Source: Catalimonadaceae bacterium JC749 (GTDB lineage: Bacteria; Bacteroidota; Bacteroidia; Cytophagales; Cyclobacteriaceae). Taken from it: 64,000 bases of DNA. A program made the position numbers and the translations under genes. The stretch is taken from contig JAJNNC010000005.1 of NCBI GenBank assembly GCA_021730635.1, positions 124,001 through 188,000 of the forward strand, read 5' to 3'. Of this stretch, positions 44,388 to 53,857 are shown piece by piece (the stretch's first letter is position 1; each line of letters opens with the position of its first letter). The notes beneath the pieces were generated by a model. It was given only the letters and a program-made list of their open reading frames with translations. It was not told where the DNA came from and did no database searches.

Positions 44388-45809
44388 ATGTTAGAAGAAA
44401 ATAAATATTTAACACCTAGACAAATTGTTGAAGAGCTAGATAAATACATCATTGGTCAGCAGGATGCTAAAAAGAATGTGGCGATTGCCCTGCGAAATCG
44501 ATGGCGGCGGATGAGTGTCAAATCTGAAATGCAGAAAGAAATTATTCCGAATAACATTCTGATGATTGGTGCTACAGGCGTAGGAAAAACAGAGATTGCC
44601 CGGCGACTGGCTAAAATCGCTGACGCCCCATTCACCAAGGTGGAAGCCTCTAAATTCACAGAAGTAGGCTATGTAGGCCGTGATGTAGAAAGTATGGTGA
44701 GGGATTTGGTAGAGCAGGCTGTCAACCTGGTAAAATCCAGAAAGAAGGAAGAAGTCAAGGAAAAAGCATCAGAAGCGGTAGAAGAAATTATCCTGGATGC
44801 GTTGATTCCCCCTGTGAAAGGAACGGGAACTACCAGTAAGGCACCTCAGGCCTCTCTGGGCTTTGGCAAAGAGGAGGAAAGTAGCTTGACCATGAGCGAT
44901 GCTGAGCTCAACATGCGAACCCGTGAACGGTTCCGGGAGAAAATCCGGAAAGGAGAACTGGATGACAGAAAAATAGAAATCAGTATCAAGCAAAGTAGCG
45001 GTCCGGGCATCGGCATGGTAGGGGGCGGTATGATGGATGAGGTTTCTATGATGAACCTTCAGGAGATGATCAACGGCATGCTACCCAAGAAGAGTAAAAA
45101 AAGAAAAGTAACCATAGCAGAGGCCAGAAAAATTCTGATTGAAGAAGAAGCTTCCAAACTGATCGATATGGACGAGGTGAAGGAAGAAGCTATTCAGAAA
45201 GCAGAAAATACAGGGATCATATTTGTGGATGAAATTGATAAAATAGCTTCTGGAGGAGGCCGTCAGGGTGGGAATGGCGCTGATGTGAGCCGGGAAGGGG
45301 TGCAGCGGGATCTGCTGCCGATCGTAGAAGGAAGCGCTGTCAATACCAAATATGGAATTGTCCATACTGACCACATACTGTTTATTGCGGCAGGAGCCTT
45401 TCATGTAGCCAAACCTTCAGATCTGATTCCGGAACTGCAAGGTCGTTTTCCCATACGGGTAGAATTGAACGATCTGACCAAAGAAGATTTTGCTCAGATT
45501 CTGCGTGAGCCGAAAAATGCTTTGACCAAACAGTATGAAGCTTTATTTACAGCGGAAGGGGTAGAACTTACTTTTCAGGATGAAGCCCTGGATGAAATCG
45601 CCGATATTGCTTTTCAAATCAATTCAGAAATAGAAAACATAGGAGCCCGCCGTTTGCATACGGTCGTCAGCCATTTGCTGAATGAATATTTGTTTGATGT
45701 GCCCGACAAAATTGCACCCAATGCAAAAATCTCTATTACCAAAGATATGGTAAAAGAACGATTGGCCGGTCTGGTGAAAAACAAAGATTTAAGCCAGTAT
45801 ATTTTGTAA
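44388..45809 (+). CDS. hslU: ATP-dependent protease ATPase subunit HslU
   Basis: 473 residues. N-terminal [23 protein letters not shown], Walker A GATGVGKT (61-68), the inserted I-domain at about 110-245 rich in charged residues, Walker [10 protein letters not shown] at about 278-286, and the C-terminal [16 protein letters not shown] region. It unfolds substrates for the HslV protease. hslV is not in the window. The pairing with porQ rather than hslV is the odd point. Cytosolic hexamer. Confidence 0.96.
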   Translation: MLEENKYLTPRQIVEELDKYIIGQQDAKKNVAIALRNRWRRMSVKSEMQKEIIPNNILMIGATGVGKTEIARRLAKIADAPFTKVEASKFTEVGYVGRDVESMVRDLVEQAVNLVKSRKKEEVKEKASEAVEEIILDALIPPVKGTGTTSKAPQASLGFGKEEESSLTMSDAELNMRTRERFREKIRKGELDDRKIEISIKQSSGPGIGMVGGGMMDEVSMMNLQEMINGMLPKKSKKRKVTIAEARKILIEEEASKLIDMDEVKEEAIQKAENTGIIFVDEIDKIASGGGRQGGNGADVSREGVQRDLLPIVEGSAVNTKYGIVHTDHILFIAAGAFHVAKPSDLIPELQGRFPIRVELNDLTKEDFAQILREPKNALTKQYEALFTAEGVELTFQDEALDEIADIAFQINSEIENIGARRLHTVVSHLLNEYLFDVPDKIAPNAKISITKDMVKERLAGLVKNKDLSQYIL

Positions 45810-45904
45810 CGATATCTACCGGGGAGAATCAATAAAGCTGGCTTTTAAGCACTGGTATATTATCATGGTTTTATTGGTTCCCTCTTTTTTTTAACCTCGT
45901 CCCT

Positions 45905-46645
45905 ATGCAATATTTTTTTATCACTGGAACCAGTCGTGGTATTGGCAAAGCATTAGCCGAAAGAGCTTTGCGCGAAGAAAATACGACAGTGGTGGGTTTT
46001 TCCCGCCAGGCCACGCTTCAACATGAGCGTTACCGGCACATCAAGATAGACTTTTCTGATATCGAGCAACTGAAAGAGAATGTCACTCATTTTTTCCCAG
46101 CCCTTTCACAGGCAGATCGCATTGTGCTGATTAACAATGCAGGTACTTTGGGTGAAGTCAATTATATAGGCAGGTTGGAGGCCACGCAGCTTCAGGCACT
46201 TTTCCATATCAATGTGATAGCTCCGGCCATTTTGATGAATAGCTTTATGAAGGCTTACCAAAATATAGAAGCTGAAAAAATTATCATCAATGTGAGCTCA
46301 GGAGCGGGCAAATATCCTGTAGACGGCTGGTCGGGATATTGTGCATCCAAAGCTGCTTTAGATATGTGGTCCGAAGTTGCAGCTTTAGAACAGAATAAGC
46401 TGAAAGAAGAGGGAGCGGCAACTTCTTTTAAAATATTTGCTTTAGCCCCCGGTGTGGTAGATACAGCCATGCAGGAAACAATCAGGCAGGTAGACCAGCG
46501 AAACTTTAGTACCCTGAATAAATTTCTGGCACTGAAACGAAATCACCAACTAGACGATGCCGCCCAAACAGCCGAAAAGTTTTTTTATCTGATTCATCAT
46601 GCAGAAAAATGGAAAGAGGTATTGCAGGATGTGCGCCGTTTTTAA
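45905..46645 (+). CDS. SDR family oxidoreductase
   Basis: 246 residues. TGTSRGIGKALAERAL is the NAD(P) motif, VLINNAGTLGE the NNAG motif, NVSSGAGK carries the Ser, and GYCASKAALD the YxxxK pair. The substrate is unknown; the shape with a slightly long insertion after YxxxK resembles sepiapterin/benzil reductase-type SDRs. Separated by 95 bp from hslU with no strong terminator between, so could be cotranscribed. Confidence 0.9.
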   Translation: MQYFFITGTSRGIGKALAERALREENTTVVGFSRQATLQHERYRHIKIDFSDIEQLKENVTHFFPALSQADRIVLINNAGTLGEVNYIGRLEATQLQALFHINVIAPAILMNSFMKAYQNIEAEKIIINVSSGAGKYPVDGWSGYCASKAALDMWSEVAALEQNKLKEEGAATSFKIFALAPGVVDTAMQETIRQVDQRNFSTLNKFLALKRNHQLDDAAQTAEKFFYLIHHAEKWKEVLQDVRRF

Positions 46646-47732
46646 TAACCTGAAGGCACCCTACATCTTGTAATGTGGATGGAAAGATAATTTTCCTATA
46701 ATTATTTTAATTAAATCTGGTTTTTCAGTCAATTTTGTAAGTTTTATCTTACAAATGTCATTTTATATATTCAATAGAAGTAAAAGTAACCATGATTTTT
46801 TCTCCTGGATTGTAAAGTCACATTCGTAAGTAAATTAATAATAATTATTTTTTAAATTCAACAATTTTCTTACGGCGTAGCATTCGAATAGACAGATTTT
46901 CATCTGAAAATCAGGGTATGGAATAACCCTAGTACTGAATTCATCAAAAGACTTAGTCATTTTTGACAGGTTAATTACTGTTGAAAAGTATTTATTACGC
47001 TGGTAAGTTTCTACTTTCTCCTGTTATACATCCCATCAGTATTAACCTTATGTTTGATCAATTATTCAATCAACTAGACAAATTGACCGTCAAGCTTCAC
47101 AGCAAACCAACAAATAAAAACCTGACTTTTGTAACACAAAATAAGGGTGGTAAAAACTGTGTTTTGCTGCAGAAGATTCTTTGAAGGCTTGTAAAATGTC
47201 TGATTGTAATATCCGGATATAACCGCAAGTGAATAAAGTAAAAGTAGGACTGAAGCAACTGTTGCGTCTGATTTTCAGGAGTAATAGTGTTCTGCTTTCT
47301 GAAGAGCGCAACAAAACTTCCAATGAAATAAAAGTTTTTGTCTGCTTTAGTTAATAGTTGAATGAGAAATGGCATATCCCTTTTGGTATGCCTTTTTTTT
47401 ATCCAACCGTTGAGGTATAAGCTGGTGAGCAAATATCAAAATTTAATTATGTAATGAAAATTCTATAAATATTGTAGTAAAGCTGTCTGTATCAATTGTT
47501 TATCTGAAGGCGCTTACCTCCATAACGAGTAGCTCAGACCATATTAAATCAGATAATTCTTTTACGCCTTATTTTGAGTGCAGCGAAGATAAATATTACA
47601 GCCCGTTTCATTTATTCATTTAAAACATAAACTTACACTCATGAGGTTTTCAAGGTTTCAGGCATCTGGAAAATAGAAATTTCTCCCATTTTCGTGCGAA
47701 GTTAGTTGTTTCCAAATATTTATTTCTACTTC
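46646..47732. other. 1.1-kb AT-rich gap with an orphan terminator
   Basis: The largest gene-free stretch. It holds short open frames only (for instance 67 codons at 46981-47184 plus, and 111 codons at 47097-47432 minus) without a signal, domain or repeat. At 47371-47400 there is a plus-strand rho-independent terminator that no protein gene explains. A weak -7-like TATGTTTG lies at 47049-47056 with no -33. Region 46700-46900 is strongly AT-rich. Confidence 0.6.
47371..47400 (+). terminator. Orphan rho-independent terminator
   Basis: GGCATATC, loop CCTTTT, GGTATGCC (one T-G pair), then eight T. No coding sequence ends near it on the plus strand; the closest upstream stop is 46645. It might end a small RNA. 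Confidence 0.65.
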
Positions 47733-49142
47733 ATGAGAACAGGTATCATCGCATCTATTTTAAACGCAGGGGCCAATGAGGAGGAGTTGCCTGCCTATTT
47801 GTTGAGGCGTATCAGGCCTACCAATATCACGGCTTTATCGTTAGTTTTTGCTATCGCTATCCCTTTTGTGATTTTTTCTATCATCTATGTGCCCTCTTTG
47901 GTCTATATTCCTCTGGCAGGTATGGTTACATGCTTGGGAGTGATTGTGGCCAATTCCTTTGGCTATGTAAAATATGCTCGTTTGTTTGTTGCTGTATTGC
48001 CAGTTTGGGAGGCGACGGCATACAATGCATTTTTGTGTGGTCCGGCAGATGAACCTATAGGTAGTCTTCTTTTAGTAGCTGTTAGTTTTATTTTAGTTCC
48101 CTTTGTCGTATTTGATGTAAAAGAAAGGTTTCTTCTTATTGGAGCTGCTATACTATGTATTTTGGCTATAGTCTGTTTTCCGGTATTGAAAAGCTGGTTA
48201 GTGATGGATTTGGAAAAAAACAATGTAAAGGAATATGTGATGCTCCTGAAAAATGGATGGCTAAGTCATATGACAACATATTTAGCTATCATAGTATCTA
48301 TTGCTGCTGTTTTGGGGTTATCCTTTATCAATAAAAAAGCCGAAGAGGAAAGTGATATAATGCGTCAGGAAGCTATTCAGCAGAAAGAACACTTACAAAG
48401 AGAAAAAATACAGCGAGATGAAGATCTCATCAAGTTGAAAGAAGCAAAGAGTGTAGAACAGAGAAGACAATGGACTGCGGAGGGTATTGCACATTTATCG
48501 GATATTTTAAGAGGCACTATTGAAGAAAAAGAAATGTTTGATCAAATATTGGCGATGGTCGTGAAATATCTTCAAGCCAATCAAGGAGGGCTTTATGTGG
48601 TAAACAGAGATCGGGAGGAACATGAAGGAGAAGCAATTGAATTGGCAGCCTGCTACGCTTACAGCCGCAAAAAGTATTTAGAACAATCCTTTTTACCGGG
48701 TCAGGGCATTGTAGGACAAACTTACCTGGAAGGTGTTCCATTTTACATGACCGATGTTCCCGCCGATTATGTCAAGATAACCTCAGGTCTGGGTGAGGCT
48801 ACGCCTACTTCACTACTGGTGATGCCCCTGAAAATAAATGAGATAGTGGAAGGTATTCTTGAGATCGCTTCCTTCAAAAAGTTTGAACAGTATGAGATAG
48901 AATTTATTCAAAAACTAGGGGAAAATATTGCTTCTTATATTCAAAGCAACCGGGTTAATGTAAGAACCAGGCATTTGTTAGAACAGGCGCAACAACAGGC
49001 AGAAGAGCTAAAAGCACAGGAAGAGGAGATGCGGCAAAACATGGAAGAATTGGCTGCTACACAAGAAGAAATGCAAAGGAAGGAACAGGAATACCAGCGA
49101 AAGATTCATGAGCTTGAGCTCCGCTGGGTGGATAAAGAATAA
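47733..49142 (+). CDS. Membrane GAF-domain protein with coiled coils and no output domain
   Basis: 469 residues from the ATG at 47733. About six membrane helices lie at 32-205, then a coiled coil 210-250, a GAF domain at about 255-395 (LAMVVKYLQANQGGLYVV, FLPGQGIVGQTYLEGVPFYM, PLKINEIVEGILEIASF), and a Gln/Glu-rich coiled coil to the end (QAEELKAQEEEMRQNMEELA). No kinase, cyclase, phosphatase or methyl-accepting signature follows, so the output is not visible; it could dimerise with a partner kinase through the coiled coil. The frame is open to a TTG at 47706, not used here. Confidence 0.8.
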   Translation: MRTGIIASILNAGANEEELPAYLLRRIRPTNITALSLVFAIAIPFVIFSIIYVPSLVYIPLAGMVTCLGVIVANSFGYVKYARLFVAVLPVWEATAYNAFLCGPADEPIGSLLLVAVSFILVPFVVFDVKERFLLIGAAILCILAIVCFPVLKSWLVMDLEKNNVKEYVMLLKNGWLSHMTTYLAIIVSIAAVLGLSFINKKAEEESDIMRQEAIQQKEHLQREKIQRDEDLIKLKEAKSVEQRRQWTAEGIAHLSDILRGTIEEKEMFDQILAMVVKYLQANQGGLYVVNRDREEHEGEAIELAACYAYSRKKYLEQSFLPGQGIVGQTYLEGVPFYMTDVPADYVKITSGLGEATPTSLLVMPLKINEIVEGILEIASFKKFEQYEIEFIQKLGENIASYIQSNRVNVRTRHLLEQAQQQAEELKAQEEEMRQNMEELAATQEEMQRKEQEYQRKIHELELRWVDKE

Positions 49143-49175
49143 TTGAGTACACGCTTAATTTTAAAACGGAAGCGA

Positions 49176-50405
49176 TCAGGAAGAGGGCGTTTCCATCGAT
49201 TTTTCAATGCCCAACATGAGTCCTCTTAATTCTGCCAGACCGCGTAAACGCCCTATAGCCGAATAACCAGGATTTGTTTTTTTATGTAAATCATCAAGCA
49301 TCTTATGCCCATGATCCGGGCGCATAGGAATTTCCACATCAGTGCGACCCGCCAGTTTTCGTCGTTGTTTTTCCTTGATGACCGCTTTGATCACACTATA
49401 CATATCTACATTACCCTCCAGGTGATTGGCCTCATAAAAACTATCCTGATTGTCTGCTTCTCGCTGTGTGCTGCGTAAATGCAGAAAATGAATATGAGTG
49501 CCCAGCCTTTGCACCATCCCAGGCAGGTCATTGTCAGCTCTTACCCCATAAGAACCTGTACAGAAAGTGAGCCCGTTGGCTGGTGAATCTACCATCTGAA
49601 GAAGGCGGACCGCATCAGCTTCTGTGCTGACAACACGGGGAAGCCCCAGTAAGGGCCGGGGTGGATCATCAGGATGGATGGCCATTCGCACTCCTGCAGC
49701 TTCTGCCACCGGAATAACTTCTTCCAGAAATCGCATTAAATTGCGTCTCAGCCCATCTTCATCTATGCCCTGATAGGTATTCAGCACTGTCTGGAATTCT
49801 GCCAGGCTATAATCCTTATCAGAGCCGGGCAGGCCCGCTATGACATTTCTCTGTAGCTGAAATTTCTCTTCATCCTTTAAATGGGCCACATACGCACTGG
49901 CTCTTTCAACCTGTTCTTCAGAATAGCTTTCTTTGGCACCGGGCCTTTTCAGCAAAAAGATATCAAAAGCAGCAAAGGCGGTAGCATCGAACCGCAGGGC
50001 CGTAGAGCCGTCAGGCATGGGATAATCCAGGTCGGTACGAGTCCAATCCAACACAGGCATAAAATTGTAGCACACCGTATCAATACCGCAAGCTCCCAGA
50101 TTTCTGATACACTGTTTGAAAACCTCAAGATGTTCCTTGACAGCCCCTGTGCCTGTTTTGATGCTTTCTGTGACTGGCACACTTTCTACGACTGACCAAC
50201 GTAGCCCGGTAGGCTTGCCGGAAGGGTAAAACGCTATGAGTTGCTTTCTGGCTTCTATGGCTTCTATGGTCCATACTTCTCCCATCGGGATGTCATGCAA
50301 AGCGGTAACAATACCAGTAGCCCCTGCTTGCATAATATCAGGCAACGACACAGGGTCTTGGGGGCCATACCATCTCCAGGTTTGTTCCATAGCCATTCGA
50401 GTCAT
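49176..50405 (-). CDS. uxuA: Mannonate dehydratase
   Basis: 409 residues of the UxuA TIM-barrel family, converting D-mannonate to 2-keto-3-deoxygluconate in glucuronate breakdown. Motifs seen: [20 protein letters not shown] at the N-terminus, [38 protein letters not shown] with metal-ligand His and Asp, LTFCTGSYG with a metal Cys, [10 protein letters not shown] and RPDHGHKM. Length and all metal-binding motifs are standard. It follows GH88 and the sugar operon as the third uronate-related locus, yet it stands alone here. Confidence 0.95.
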   Translation of the reverse strand: MTRMAMEQTWRWYGPQDPVSLPDIMQAGATGIVTALHDIPMGEVWTIEAIEARKQLIAFYPSGKPTGLRWSVVESVPVTESIKTGTGAVKEHLEVFKQCIRNLGACGIDTVCYNFMPVLDWTRTDLDYPMPDGSTALRFDATAFAAFDIFLLKRPGAKESYSEEQVERASAYVAHLKDEEKFQLQRNVIAGLPGSDKDYSLAEFQTVLNTYQGIDEDGLRRNLMRFLEEVIPVAEAAGVRMAIHPDDPPRPLLGLPRVVSTEADAVRLLQMVDSPANGLTFCTGSYGVRADNDLPGMVQRLGTHIHFLHLRSTQREADNQDSFYEANHLEGNVDMYSVIKAVIKEKQRRKLAGRTDVEIPMRPDHGHKMLDDLHKKTNPGYSAIGRLRGLAELRGLMLGIEKSMETPSS

Positions 50406-50701
50406 TTAAATATGGTGAAAATATATGGTTTAACTTACATAGCCTATCAAGAATGGTTTTCAAAAAACAACTCCTGATTTTTCTAACTAAAAGCCAATTG
50501 TGTGTGCAAAATATATAAAAAATTGTGGATTTAAGACCTTATGATACTTTTTTCTTTTGGAAAGATTTTCTTCGTTTTGTGAAGAATTCAGGGATAAAAA
50601 TCTCTTCTAAACCAAGGGGTTACTTTTTGTTTAGCTTGGTTCATCATGCTCATTCTCAGGAATTAAACGAAAATTTTTAATTTTCCTTTTATAATACCAA
50701 G

Positions 50702-50727
50702 TTGTTGGAAAATTCCAGCTACCTTTG
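50702..50727 (+). promoter_or_regulatory. Bacteroidota-type promoter ahead of the lipoprotein gene
   Basis: TTG at 50702-50704 and TACCTTTG at 50720-50727, which match the -33 TTG and -7 TAnnTTTG of the major Bacteroidota sigma factor. The transcript would begin near 50733. Confidence 0.5.
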
Positions 50728-50741
50728 ATAAATAATTATAA

Positions 50742-50762
50742 ATTGTAACTTTAGGTTACAAT
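50742..50762. promoter_or_regulatory. Palindrome ATTGTAAC-N5-GTTACAAT
   Basis: Perfect 8-bp arms with a 5-base centre, directly after the predicted transcription start. A half-copy ATTGTGAC is at 50772-50779. Looks like an operator for a dimeric repressor or a leader hairpin. Confidence 0.55.
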
Positions 50763-50867
50763 GCAAACGGAATTGTGACGTTTTGGTATAGAGTAGTTGT
50801 TTTAGTAATTTTTACAACCTTCACTGATCATATGTGTCTTTCAAATATAAGCTATTATCCTTTTCAC

Positions 50868-51662
50868 ATGAAACCTACACATCTTCTCCTCTTTTTCTCA
50901 ATTTTACTTATTTCCTGTGAAGGTGAATCAGAAGAGCAAGTTAATACCTTGGGAAGTGATGTTAGTATTAGTTTGGCGGAATACCTGGAGCCACAGGAAA
51001 GGACACTGACGTTCAAATTTTTAACGGAAAAAGATTTTCCCTGTATCAACTACCAGATTTCACATGCCGTGCAGCGAATGGGGAATACCATCAGTATTGA
51101 GCTGACAGGCGTGGAAAAAGCAGACGTTTGCCTGGATGCTATTGGCCCTGCTTCTGCTTTTATAGATGTGGGAAACTTGTCGGAAGGAGATTATGAGCTT
51201 ATCATTAAAGTGGGGCATGAGCTGGTCAACCAGGGAACGCTCAAAGTGACTTCCCAGGCATATCATCTGACTATGGAGCAGCCAGAAGGCTTATTACTGG
51301 AAAATACTGACCTGCTTCGTATTCCTGATAACACAATTTGGGGGACCCTTAAATATGAGCCGGAGCAGAAAAATAAAGGAGTTTACCAGACCCTGCTGAG
51401 TAACTTAGAAGCCGTTGGCGCTACTGAAAAAAGACTGGATGAAGGAGACTATTACTATTTTGATGTAGATGCCGCGGGCAGGATCCAACAAAGAAACAAC
51501 ACAGCTGATCTTTGGGAAGAGGCGCTTCTTTTGGAATTCAATGGCAGTAATGACCAGATTACCCAGGTGCTCCAGCAAATGAAACAGACCTTTAACGACC
51601 AGATTTCTATCCGCTTATACAACGCGAAAGGAGAAGAGTTCAAATCCTGGAGCCAACATTAG
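50868..51662 (+). CDS. Lipoprotein of unknown function
   Basis: 264 residues from the ATG at 50868, giving a signal LLLFFSILLISC and Cys17. The frame opens upstream to 50775, but that would put the true signal 31 residues inside. The mature part has an acidic start (EGESEEQVNT), beta-rich middle (DVSISLAEYLEPQERTLTF, YELIIKVGHELVNQG) and a helical end (LLLEFNGSNDQITQVLQQM). No family recognised. Overlaps the convergent nuclease gene by 4 bp at the stops. Confidence 0.7.
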   Translation: MKPTHLLLFFSILLISCEGESEEQVNTLGSDVSISLAEYLEPQERTLTFKFLTEKDFPCINYQISHAVQRMGNTISIELTGVEKADVCLDAIGPASAFIDVGNLSEGDYELIIKVGHELVNQGTLKVTSQAYHLTMEQPEGLLLENTDLLRIPDNTIWGTLKYEPEQKNKGVYQTLLSNLEAVGATEKRLDEGDYYYFDVDAAGRIQQRNNTADLWEEALLLEFNGSNDQITQVLQQMKQTFNDQISIRLYNAKGEEFKSWSQH

Positions 51663-53329
51663 GATTGCCACTGTACCCGAACAACCTTAGCAGCTATTTT
51701 CTGTTTCTCAAAGAAATGCAGCCAGTATAATTGTTGTGCGGAGAGATGATCGTTCGGTGATTTTACCTCGATAAAACTGTAGGAATCTTCGTTCCAGATA
51801 AACAGGTCTGGGAATCCTCGGGTATTTTCTTTTAAGTTCTTGGCCATTTCCAGCAAAATGCTTTTGATCTGCGGCGGTTTCAATCGCCTGTAACATTCTT
51901 CGACCAGAGGCAACAGGGTCTCATGCCAACCCACCAATGGATTGCTCATTCCCATTTTTGTTTCGAAATGATGTCTTATGATGTTGTAAAACCTCTCCGG
52001 GTAAGACAATACCAGCAGTCGCTGCTCTATCAGCTGGCGTCTTTTTTTCAGGAACTGAGGGGTATGAAAATCAGAAGGAGCCGTTTGTAAAGGATTATGC
52101 ATTGCTTCGCTATCCTGGTCAAAAATGATATCCCAGAAGATTAACCCAAAAAAACCTCGCCACAAATAATTTTCTGAAAAAACCCCTTCATGACCCTGCT
52201 GCCGGAAATAATCTAAGACCCCTAATTCTACTGATGCCCGAACCTCTTCCGGCAATGCGATGCTTGTGCTGTTTTTAAGATAGTGCGTGGTGCTTTTCAG
52301 TTTTCTTTTTTTTCTGATGATATCGCAAAAGTCATGAGCAAAATACTGTTCCTCTGCATTGAGGGGAGCATTCTGAATTTGCTGGCAAAGTTCAAGGGCT
52401 TCCTGTGTCAGCCCCAATTTATGCAGAATACGAACTTGCCTTTCCCTGGAAGGAGCTGCTTCCGTTTGCTGATATACATCCAGGGCAAATTTGGGAAAAT
52501 TACTTTGTTCCAGAAGTTTTCCCAATCTCAGGCAGAGTTTTTCAAACTGAGGTTGTGCCAGGGCACACAGAGAAGCATGGGTGATCTTTTGTGCCTGAAA
52601 CCAGTCATAGATTTCGTCTGCTGGCTGCTGTAACTGATCACGGCGATCTTTAAATTCCTGATAAATTTTAGACATTAAAAATTTATCTTCCGCTTCTTTC
52701 CGGGTTCTGAACAAAGCCTGTAGCTTTTTGGGGTCCAGAGACTCCGTTTTGATATACCCGATATCTCTGATCACAAATTGCGTCATATCGCCATGAATAT
52801 TGCCGAAATACAAAAACTTCAGCATCTCCACTTCCGCTTCATAATTGACCTTAATGACGGGATCGGTCTGTTGGAGATGATCCAACAAGGCTATCAGATT
52901 CACCTGCGTCAGCATCAGTTGTACTGCTTCCTCTTTTTTCAACCGGCTGGCCTGTGGCTTCAAATCAGGTTGATGCAGTTTGATAAAACCTAAAAGTTCA
53001 GCTTTGGTAAATATGTTAAGCCATTGGGCAGCATGGGGTATAAGTTTTGAGGAAAGGGAAGTGAAAAATTTCTTTTTGAGTAAAAGCGCCAAAGTTTGCC
53101 TTACGTCCTGAATTTCTCCATAGGCTAGTTTGCCTATTCTGAAATAACAACCCCTGCGATTCGTCAGCCGGACAAACAGGCAGCGGGCATCTTCTGGCAG
53201 CAGGGAGAATTTTTTTATGAATTGTTTTTCTTGTTGGCTAACTATGGGGGCGTATTTATCCTGTACATAATCCAGCAAGTGCTCGAAGTATTCTAAATAA
53301 TATTTTTCTGGTAACTCAATAGGAATCAA
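51659..53329 (-). CDS. FAN1-type VRR-NUC nuclease
   Basis: 556 residues, the size of bacterial FAN1 proteins. N-terminal part contains the family's F-x-R-L-x-R-x-G-x-x-F-R-x-x-L-x-Y element (VRLTNRRGCYFRIGKLAYGEI), and about 170-190 has FLYFGNIHGDMTQFVIRDIG. The middle is helical-repeat (TPR-like). The VRR-NUC domain at 505-553 has catalytic Asp508 (FPDLFIW) and Glu521-x-Lys523 (FIEVKS), followed by PNDHLSAQQLYWL. It is expected to nick 5' flaps and help repair interstrand crosslinks. Cytosolic; single gene. The overlap of its stop with a convergent gene is notable. Confidence 0.87.
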   Translation of the reverse strand: MIPIELPEKYYLEYFEHLLDYVQDKYAPIVSQQEKQFIKKFSLLPEDARCLFVRLTNRRGCYFRIGKLAYGEIQDVRQTLALLLKKKFFTSLSSKLIPHAAQWLNIFTKAELLGFIKLHQPDLKPQASRLKKEEAVQLMLTQVNLIALLDHLQQTDPVIKVNYEAEVEMLKFLYFGNIHGDMTQFVIRDIGYIKTESLDPKKLQALFRTRKEAEDKFLMSKIYQEFKDRRDQLQQPADEIYDWFQAQKITHASLCALAQPQFEKLCLRLGKLLEQSNFPKFALDVYQQTEAAPSRERQVRILHKLGLTQEALELCQQIQNAPLNAEEQYFAHDFCDIIRKKRKLKSTTHYLKNSTSIALPEEVRASVELGVLDYFRQQGHEGVFSENYLWRGFFGLIFWDIIFDQDSEAMHNPLQTAPSDFHTPQFLKKRRQLIEQRLLVLSYPERFYNIIRHHFETKMGMSNPLVGWHETLLPLVEECYRRLKPPQIKSILLEMAKNLKENTRGFPDLFIWNEDSYSFIEVKSPNDHLSAQQLYWLHFFEKQKIAAKVVRVQWQS

Positions 53330-53437
53330 AAGGCCTCCTTGTTTATGATCTTATGCTGGATCAGTAAAAACTGTACCGGCTTACACATCAAAGCAAATAC
53401 AGAACATAAAGATAGTGGGTGGAAATTCCAATAAAAA

Positions 53438-53462
53438 AGCTTTGCTTGTAGAAAGCAAAGCT
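53438..53462 (-). terminator. Rho-independent terminator of the cold-shock gene
   Basis: Minus strand: AGCTTTGCT, 7-nt loop, AGCAAAGCT, then TTTTTATT. It lies 46 bp past the stop. Confidence 0.82.
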
Positions 53463-53508
53463 CAGTAAACGTAATCGAAAATATAACTCTATATTACCAT
53501 TACGAAAA

Positions 53509-53700
53509 TCAGATTTTCTTCACATTAATGGCATTCAATCCTTTCTTTCCTTCCACCGTATCGTAAGCCACCTTATCATCCTTGCGGACAGATTCAGTGA
53601 GACCTGTGACATGCACAAAAATCTCATTGTTTGTTAAATCTTCTTTAATAAAGCCGTAACCTTTGCTCTCATTAAAGAACTTAATAATACCAGTTTGCAT
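53509..53700 (-). CDS. Cold-shock protein (CspA family)
   Basis: 63 residues, the normal Csp size. RNP1 is KGYGFIKE and RNP2 is IFVHVT; the chain is the five-strand OB fold that binds single-stranded RNA and DNA. The N-terminus MQTGIIKFFNESKGYGF matches the family. It is preceded by an unusually long AT-rich leader region (53701-53857), which may matter for cold regulation. Confidence 0.95.
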   Translation of the reverse strand: MQTGIIKFFNESKGYGFIKEDLTNNEIFVHVTGLTESVRKDDKVAYDTVEGKKGLNAINVKKI

Positions 53701-53729
53701 AATAAAATAAAATTTGATGTAATAGGAGG

Positions 53730-53754
53730 CAATATAGGTATTTTATTCGCCAAA
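53730..53754 (-). promoter_or_regulatory. Possible promoter of the cold-shock gene
   Basis: Minus strand TTTG at 53754-53751 and TATATTG at 53736-53730, 14 bases apart; close to -33 TTTG / -7 TAnnTTTG but with a shortened -7. The leader would be roughly 25-30 bases. Confidence 0.35.
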
Positions 53755-53857
53755 TCAGATTATTGTATAATTTTATTTAAGTTATTGATCAGGTAGTCAG
53801 GCAATTAAGAACTTAATTGGCTTATTTTGTGGAATTCCATTAATCTAATTTTAAAGA

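Larger units (their letters stand above)
50406..50867. other. Gap upstream of lipoprotein with promoter and palindrome
   Basis: 462 bases between divergent genes. Features: a -33/-7 promoter at 50702-50727 and an inverted repeat at 50742-50762. The part 50406-50700 holds nothing I recognise. Confidence 0.6.

Noticed and set aside
47097-47432. 111-codon minus-strand frame in the 1.1-kb gap
   Set aside because: It crosses the plus-strand terminator, has no recognisable start context and its composition is not protein-like.
51636-51662. tRNA-like GTTCAAATCC sequence
   Set aside because: It is part of the lipoprotein coding sequence; no cloverleaf arms pair around it.
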